A DNA stretch of 64,000 nt from Adenophora triphylla var. japonica. Its lineage: Eukaryota > Streptophyta > Magnoliopsida > Asterales > Campanulaceae. Position 1 is the stretch's first letter, and each line of letters starts with the position of its first letter. The stretch covers positions 124,001 to 188,000 of the forward strand of contig JAFEMH010002556.1 of assembly GCA_022495995.1 (NCBI GenBank), given 5' to 3'. The position numbers and the translations under genes were made by a program. The notes beneath the pieces were generated by a model. The model ran no database searches and was not told the origin of the DNA. It was given only the letters and a program-made list of their open reading frames with translations. Positions 58,600 through 64,000 of this stretch are shown here, piece after piece.

Positions 58600-59180
58600 A
58601 GGAATAAGGATAATTTGTCTATTTGAAATTATTCTTATTAAAGTCTTTTCATAGCAATTTTGTTGAATCTATGAATTTTTCAATCATGAATGAAAGTCAT
58701 ATATGTCTTATCACTTTAAATGAAACAAAAGTACCTTGAATAGAAGATATATATGTTTTGAATATGGGTTGAATATGTTGTGAATATAATGAAAGTATGA
58801 AATTTTATTACTCATATGTATCTTGTATAGATTAAATATTATGTCATAACAATATGTGATTAGTCGCCAATAACATAGAAGTAAGTCGCTTAGAGTAAAG
58901 TTGCCTAAAGACAACTTCACTTTTTCGATGGGAGTATATGTGTATGGTGGTATCTCGCCAAAGGTAAGAAGGTAAAGAGTTTTTGATGAATTATCAAAAC
59001 AATATTTGATGAATTATGGAAACAAGTGGATGAAGAAAAGAGGAAAGAAAGGTAAGACGTGAAGTATTATGTGAAAGAAAAGTATACGGACTATAAAAGA
59101 TGCGAGTCAGTCTATGGACTATAAAAATGAGAGTCTTAGGACTATAAATAAGAAAGTCTAAGGACTATAAATATGAAAGT
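58600..59180. other. Tat 3' non-coding region
   Basis: AT-rich. Leads into the minisatellite with the single words GACTATAAAAATGAGAGTC and GACTATAAATAAGAAAGTC, from which the repeat unit may have grown. Confidence 0.6.
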
Positions 59181-59404
59181 GCCGGGACCACTATAAAAAC
59201 GAGAAAGTGGCGGGACCACTATAAAAACGAGAAAGTGGCGGGACCACTATAAAAACGAGAAAGTGGCGGGACCACTATAAAAACGAGAAAGTGGCGGGAC
59301 CACTATAAAAATGAGAAAGTGGCGGGACCACTATAAAAACGAGAAAGTGGCGGGACCACTATAAAAACGAGAAAGTGGCGGGACCACTATAAAAACGAGA
59401 AAGT
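59181..59404. repeat. 28-bp minisatellite in the Tat element
   Basis: Eight head-to-tail copies of GCGGGACCACTATAAAAACG plus AGAAAGTG, with one C-to-T variant and a GCCGGG first unit. Related single units flank it on both sides. Confidence 0.95.
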
Positions 59405-59936
59405 ATGCGGACTATAAACACGAAAGTCTACGGACTATATAAAAAAAAAGAGTCCCATCTCGCCTTAATGGCATGAAAATAAGTCGCTATAAAGAAGAGA
59501 TATTTATCTCGCCTGAATGGCAGAAAAAGAAGGGTTTCAAGAAAAGATATGAGGCAAAAAGAAGGAAATTATTCTAAGTAAGAAGCAAGGATTGATCAAA
59601 ATAGAGCTAAGATTAGCGACAAGAATGAATCGCATAATATGCATTGTAAGTAAAGTCGCCTAAAGACGACTTCACTTTTTCAATGGGAGTAAATGTATAT
59701 GGTGTACCTGTCATGAAAAAGGAGAATTTTGATGAATTATCAAAACAAAGTAATAAGGGCGAGATATAAACGAGAAAACAAGCAAGTAAGGCATAAAAGA
59801 GAAGGGGCAAGCACGAAGGCCGCAAATATACATTGTTCAAAAGGCACGCAGGCCCAAATAAAGAAAGCAAATTGTTTCAGCCACCAAGGCAAATCACAAG
59901 AGTTAGTCAAAAGAAGCTAAGTATTAAAAAGTAAAA
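59405..59936. other. Tat spacer between pol and the antisense gene
   Basis: AT- and GA-rich with duplicated text (AGTCGCCTAAAGACGACTTC at 59654 resembles 58900-58920). No gene. Confidence 0.5.
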
Positions 59937-62670
59937 TCAAGTTGAGGCATCTGGATCGTCAGTTGGTGCGGGTTGTTGAGCAGAGCTGGAAGTCGCAAGG
60001 GTTAGCTCTATTTTGGCATCATCAAGGAGTTTATGCTTTTGTTCAAGTAAATCGCCCCACAAATCAACGGCATTTGGGTCTTGGGCAGAAGGGGGATTCC
60101 AGGGCGACTTACCCAACAACGCGTCTTCTTCAGCAAGATCAGCAAGTTCTTCGGGAGAATAAGGAACCAAGGGATGGCCGCGATGACATTTCTCGCTAAA
60201 GATTGGCTCTGAACCCCAATGGGCAAGCCTTTCAATGGTAATGGCAGGGATATCATGGGCTTCAGCTGCTGCAGCTCGCATGACTTGGAGAGAAGTTTGA
60301 TCGCCAATATCAACAATGTCGTCTTTTAATTTGGCTACATCTGCGTGAAGAGAAGTAATTTCTGTGACTTTCCCTGCCAGTTCTTCCTTCAACTTAGTAA
60401 TCTCGCCTTGAAATAATTGAATGTCGGCGGCATGAGTCTTCTTCAAAGTCTCATTCTCGCTAGCAAGTTTGGCAGTTTTCTCTTTGGCAGAATCAAGTTC
60501 AGTGGTAGCAGTGGCGAGATCAGCTTTGGCGGCATTGAGATCGGTAAGAGTACGATCAAGTTGATTCTGGGAAGTAGTCAAGTCAGTCTTCAGCTTGTCC
60601 CGCTCTCCTTCCAGGTTGGTGATCGTAGCATCCCGCCGAGTAACTCTACCTTTGAGGGTATCTTTGTCGCGCCTCAGAATTTGGTTAGTGGCTTTCAAGT
60701 TAGCAAACTCATTATCAAGACGAGTATTTTTCTCGCTGATACCCATGATGGAAGCTCCTAGCTGGGGAAAGGCAACAATTGAAAGTTAAAGAAGGTAACA
60801 AAAAATAAAGTTAAGATTAGTCAAGGAAAGAAAGAACGATGTACCAATGAAAAGTAAAGCCCAGCTTGACAGGCGGCATGGTTGGGATCCATTTGGGCGA
60901 CACGTTGAATTTGGAGTTGATCACTAGCTCTAATCAAGGCTGAGCTACCCAACATGCATTCTTCCGCACTGCGAGTTTCTTCGATCAGGCCCTTCATGCG
61001 GGGAACTTTGGCGACTTCTTTACTAAGTTCATAAAGCCCTTCAAAGTCAAGGGGCTTAGAAAAATTTTCTTGAAGCCAGCTGGGAGGAGGAAGAGCAGTT
61101 GAAGTATTTGGGTCGCGAGGAGTGGGAGGAGAACTGGAAACATTTGTTAGGTCGCATATTTCCATGTCGCGATTAGGAGGAATTTCAGATTGGTTGGGCT
61201 CAACAACATTAGCCTCCAGAACGGGAGAATTGGATGGAACAGGATCAGAAGGAAGGATCTCAATATTTTCGGTCGCTAGGGCGACAGTGGTTGGAGGAAG
61301 GACATTTGGTGCGACATTGCTATCAGTAGTTATTGGGATAGAGACTGGCGGGAGATTAGCTTCATTTGATGGAGAAATTGAAACGGTGGCAGGATTTGGC
61401 GGGATGATTTCTTGAGAAGATGGGGCGACCTTTGTTGAAACGGAAGCAATTCGTTTCTGTCATTTTGAGCGAGTGTCTGGATTAGTGGGTTTGGCTCGGG
61501 CCTTGGATGAGCTTTGTGACTTCTCCAAGGCTATCTCTTCTGTATCTTTGCCATCGCGGGATATGGGCAATGGAAGGTTATCAGGAAGAGCGGCAAGAGC
61601 AGTGTCGCGAGCACTCGCAAGTCTTTTCCGTCTGTTGTCAGTCTCAAGGTTGGCGGCTTGGCGACTTTCCATTGATTTCGCTCGATGATCTGGAAACAAA
61701 GAAAAAGGAAGTTAAGAGTTAGAAAAATGCCAATATAAATCAAAGTTGAAAAAGAGCAAAGTTAAAGAAGGTACATACAAAGAACAGTATTCATGGCGGA
61801 ACAGTTATGAGTACCCTTGCATGACTGGCACTCATAAGCATACTTGTTTTCTGTGTGTCGCTCCCACCCGTCAAAGTAAACGTGGCTTATGGGAACTCGC
61901 GGTTGGACACGAGGTAAGTTGTCAGCAATTCCCACTTGGTTGAGTAATCCTCTATCTCGTAAAATGCCTCTCCAAGAAATGAGAGGTTGGGGTGTGCCAT
62001 CAGGAGAATTTTCAGGAAGAGCGACTAAGGCACGAATGGCGGCAATGAGGGCACCATCTCCAACAACGGACGCATCTTTGGATTCAATTTGAGGGTTTAT
62101 AGGGTAAAGATCTGCGGGATGAGACCACCCCACGCGGGAAACAATAAAGAGTGGGTCATCCATCCAGTCATGAACTTTTGTGGGAAGGGGAGTAAGGACC
62201 TTGGGACCTCTCTGGTATTGGAGGGAAAGGCGGGTTTCTACTACCTCATCTTCAAGTTGGCTGGTTTGTTTGTAGCCTTTGAATAAAGTGAGTAAGGAAG
62301 TAATAGAGGGTTCTTTGCGAAGGGAGCGACAAATGACAATGAAGGCGGTAATAATTCTAAGAGCATTGGGATGAATCTCGGTGATCAGGGCTTGGGCTTT
62401 AAATAAGATTTCACAAAGGAAGGGGTCTAGAGGAATTCTAAGTCCTGCTTTAAGTTGGGAGGGGAAAACTACTATCCCATCCCGCATTTCTCTTAGATGG
62501 GCGAGAGATGTGTCTCCTTGATATTCAGAAATTTGATAAATTGAACTATATATATGGTAAAGTCTGTGCCAATCTGTAATGGGGTTGGGGATGAGGGAAC
62601 TTTTGTCTGGTGCAAGTGAAGATCCCGCCTCAGCATGGGCGGGATTGGTGAAGATGGTACCTTCAGTCAA
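59937..62670 (-). pseudogene. Three-exon antisense gene of the Tat element
   Basis: Exons on the minus strand: 62670-61779, 61689-60845 and 60761-59937. The introns are about 88 and 83 bp with GTATGT/TTTCCAG and GTACAT/TTCCCCAG sites, and the phases join. Exon 1 (ITDWHRLYHIYSSIYQISEY, IPLDPFLCEILFKAQ, NALRIITAFIVICRSL) resembles the 'putative gypsy-type transposon' domain (PF04195). Exon 2 is Pro/Ser/Thr-rich with one in-frame TGA at 61457-61459. Exon 3 is a long coiled coil (MGISEKNTRLDNEFANLKA onward) and an acidic tail. No in-frame ATG opens exon 1: the frame is closed by TGA near 62735 and 62670 is a TTG. The start may be lost or lie in an upstream exon in the LTR. The function is unknown. 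Confidence 0.75.
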
Positions 62671-62761
62671 GCGGAGATTTTGAACCCGGGTGGAAGAGGG
62701 GCGGGATTGGCGAAGAAATGAACGTCAAGTTTTTGGCGAGACCATAAATGAATCTCGCCAT

Positions 62762-62776
62762 AAACTTAGGGGCTTC
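62762..62776 (+). promoter_or_regulatory. Polypurine tract region
   Basis: AAACTTAGGGGCTTC lies directly before the 3' LTR, where plus-strand DNA synthesis would be primed. It is not purely purine. Confidence 0.5.
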
Positions 62777-63581
62777 TGATGCTGCCTAATAATAATGGTT
62801 GGGCCTGACCCAAGTCAAATGGCGAGAGAGTAGAAAGTAGGCCCAAGGTGAGATAAAACCCAAGAAGAAGACAAAAGCAAAGGTGACCCAAGGAGGATCA
62901 TAAGAAAGCAAGATAGGAAGTATCCCGCTAGAGTTAGTGAGATGGCGGAGGATCAAGGCAGTAATAGCGAGATATTATGAGGCAAGCCGGCGAGATAACG
63001 ACAAAGATGAAAGGCGAGATATTATGGTAAGGCGATACGAGCCATAGTTAACCTTATCCGGCGAGAGATGGATCCCAATTGATGTTATTCACCAGAGGCG
63101 GCATATAAATATCTATGAAGTGGGACCCATTAAACGGTTATGCATTGGGATCGGTGATCACGTGTTAAGAGTTTGCTTTTATAAAGGACCAATGGGATGA
63201 TGCCACGTATAAGGAGGCATGGAACATGAGGAGGTCACATGCAAGGCACGAGGGAAGGGGTATAAATATGAGAGAAAGGCTTCATTCAGAGGTACGTTCA
63301 TTGACACACACAAACACCTTTCCTACTGTTGATTTCCCCCTCTCTCAAGCAAACACTTATCCTCACGCCGGAGGGGCTTACGTCGGAGCCGCCCCCGGCT
63401 TAGTTAACGTTTGATTGTGTGCAGTGGCGAGAAGAAGGAGCTGGAGATATCCCCGATTGACTACAACGGTTGTGTTGCTGTTTGAGGAAGTTCCTGGCAA
63501 CATCAATTAGAAGGAGCCGGAGATATCCCCGATTGACTACAACGGTTGTGTTGCTGTTTGAGGAAGTTCCTGGCAACATCA
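62777..63581 (+). repeat. 3' LTR of the Tat element
   Basis: 805 bp, the same ends and length as the 5' LTR, including the 76-bp terminal duplication. TATA box at 63261-63269. Followed by the target duplication AGATC at 63582-63586. Confidence 0.95.
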
Positions 63582-63584
63582 AGA

Positions 63585-63960
63585 TCTCATTTTGTTCTAG
63601 GATTCTTCTTCTTCGTAGGTCATTTGTGGCACTTCGTAGGTCATCTGTGGCACACTGGAAGGGCTCGTGCCTACAACGGGCTTTCAAAAAGGAATTGATC
63701 GTGATTTTGAACCTTCGTTCTATTATTTCTATGACCTATTTGAGATAGGAGATTCAATAGTTGAAGTAGGAATCACTTTCCATCATAGATATAGGGACGG
63801 GACATACTTATCTATTTTTTCTGGCTTGACTACGTTGGATAGTCGAGCCATGTCCTTACTTTCAGCTACAATCTGACCAAAACCAAGAAACAAAACAATC
63901 GAATCAACGAGTGAAAAAGGAGAGAGAGAGAGAGAGATTTGAACCCTTGATAGTTCTTTG
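63585..63960 (+). pseudogene. psbC: Plastid-derived DNA: psbC 3' end to trnS-UGA
   Basis: TCTCATTTTGTTCTAGGATT, then a GTAGGTCATTTGTGGCAC stretch, encodes FVLGF, then VGHLWH, and later [11 protein letters not shown], the C-terminus of photosystem II CP43 (psbC). Part of the VGHLWH region is tandemly duplicated (about 21 bases near 63617-63650) and shifts the frame. The end of psbC is decayed. The following sequence to about 63920 fits the psbC-trnS spacer. GAGAGAGATTTGAACCCTTG followed by ATAGTTCTTT resembles the 3' part of trnS-UGA on the minus strand, then diverges. It is a dead insertion; transfer via the mitochondrion is also possible. Confidence 0.7.
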
Positions 63961-64000
63961 TAATAAAGAAAAAAGATTACCGACTCCATCATTTAAATTG

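Larger units (their letters stand above)
51096..63581 (+). mobile_element. Tat-lineage Ty3/gypsy LTR retrotransposon
   Basis: 12,486 bp. Two 805-bp LTRs (51096-51900 and 62777-63581), target duplication AGATC on both sides, a primer-binding site, gag-pol on the plus strand, a 28-bp minisatellite, and a three-exon gene on the minus strand before the 3' LTR. The second, plant-type RNase H domain and lack of a chromodomain place it in the Tat lineage. About six LTR mismatches in 805 bp, counted by eye, imply a recent insertion. Gag-pol carries one stop (55991) and one frameshift (about 56445), so this copy needs help to move. Confidence 0.95.

Noticed and set aside
63920..63960. Functional trnS
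   Set aside because: Only the 3' part resembles plastid trnS-UGA; the anticodon arm is not present.

Overview
This is nuclear DNA from a flowering plant, almost certainly a eudicot. It is AT-rich, its genes have GT-AG introns, and it is full of plant transposable elements: Stowaway MITEs with CTCCCTCCGTCCC ends, hAT, MULE, Harbinger, Helitron, CACTA, copia and Ty3/gypsy Tat elements. There is also a piece of plastid DNA at the right edge. I cannot name the species. No operon, CRISPR array, rRNA gene or functional tRNA gene was seen. Only one host locus can be modelled over several exons, and it is damaged.

Layout. 1-2.1 kb: two tail-to-tail broken copies of the 3' half of an ankyrin-PGG gene. 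3.8-6.3 kb: two small hAT elements beside an orphan first exon of a RABH1 (Rab6-type) GTPase gene. 6.5-20.5 kb: a transposon bed with more than ten Stowaway MITEs, two probable gene-capturing MULEs, a Harbinger MITE and long microsatellites. Segment 8.1-9.06 kb is an older copy of 13.84-19.1 kb and serves as an empty-site reference for three insertions. 20.8-22.0 kb: a 1.2-kb foldback MULE. 22.9-23.6 kb: a remnant of a Tat antisense gene. 24.9-30.0 kb: two nested, truncated copia elements on the minus strand. 30.2-34.9 kb: LTR-like sequence, a Harbinger MITE and an internally deleted hAT element. 35.0-35.2 kb: a tiny Helitron with both ends visible.

35.4-50.3 kb: an ankyrin gene on the plus strand (a copia-gag-like exon, then ankyrin exons) with six phase-compatible exons. 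Exon 1 has a 2-base frameshift, and the final PGG exon is not found. Exon 2 lies in the right arm of a 4.7-kb near-palindrome, and the left arm puts an antisense copy of the same exon inside intron 1, so the primary transcript is self-complementary. The 8.2-kb intron 2 holds an antisense pair of captured fragments, a chromomethylase (CMT3) promoter plus exon 1 and PEPC exons 2-3. It also holds MITEs, a Helitron end, a hAT element sitting in a microsatellite, and a CACTA end.

51.1-63.6 kb: a nearly complete 12.5-kb Tat-lineage LTR retrotransposon. It has 805-bp LTRs, a 5-bp target duplication, gag-protease-RT-RNaseH-second RNaseH-integrase, a 28-bp minisatellite, and a spliced gene on the antisense strand. 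Its LTRs differ at only about six sites by eye, so the insertion is young, but gag-pol has one in-frame stop and one frameshift. It abuts plastid-derived DNA (the psbC 3' end towards trnS-UGA) that runs to the window's end. The most unusual observations are the self-complementary ankyrin gene, the CMT3-PEPC chimera, tRNA-like modules in three hAT MITEs, and the intron-containing antisense gene of the Tat element.
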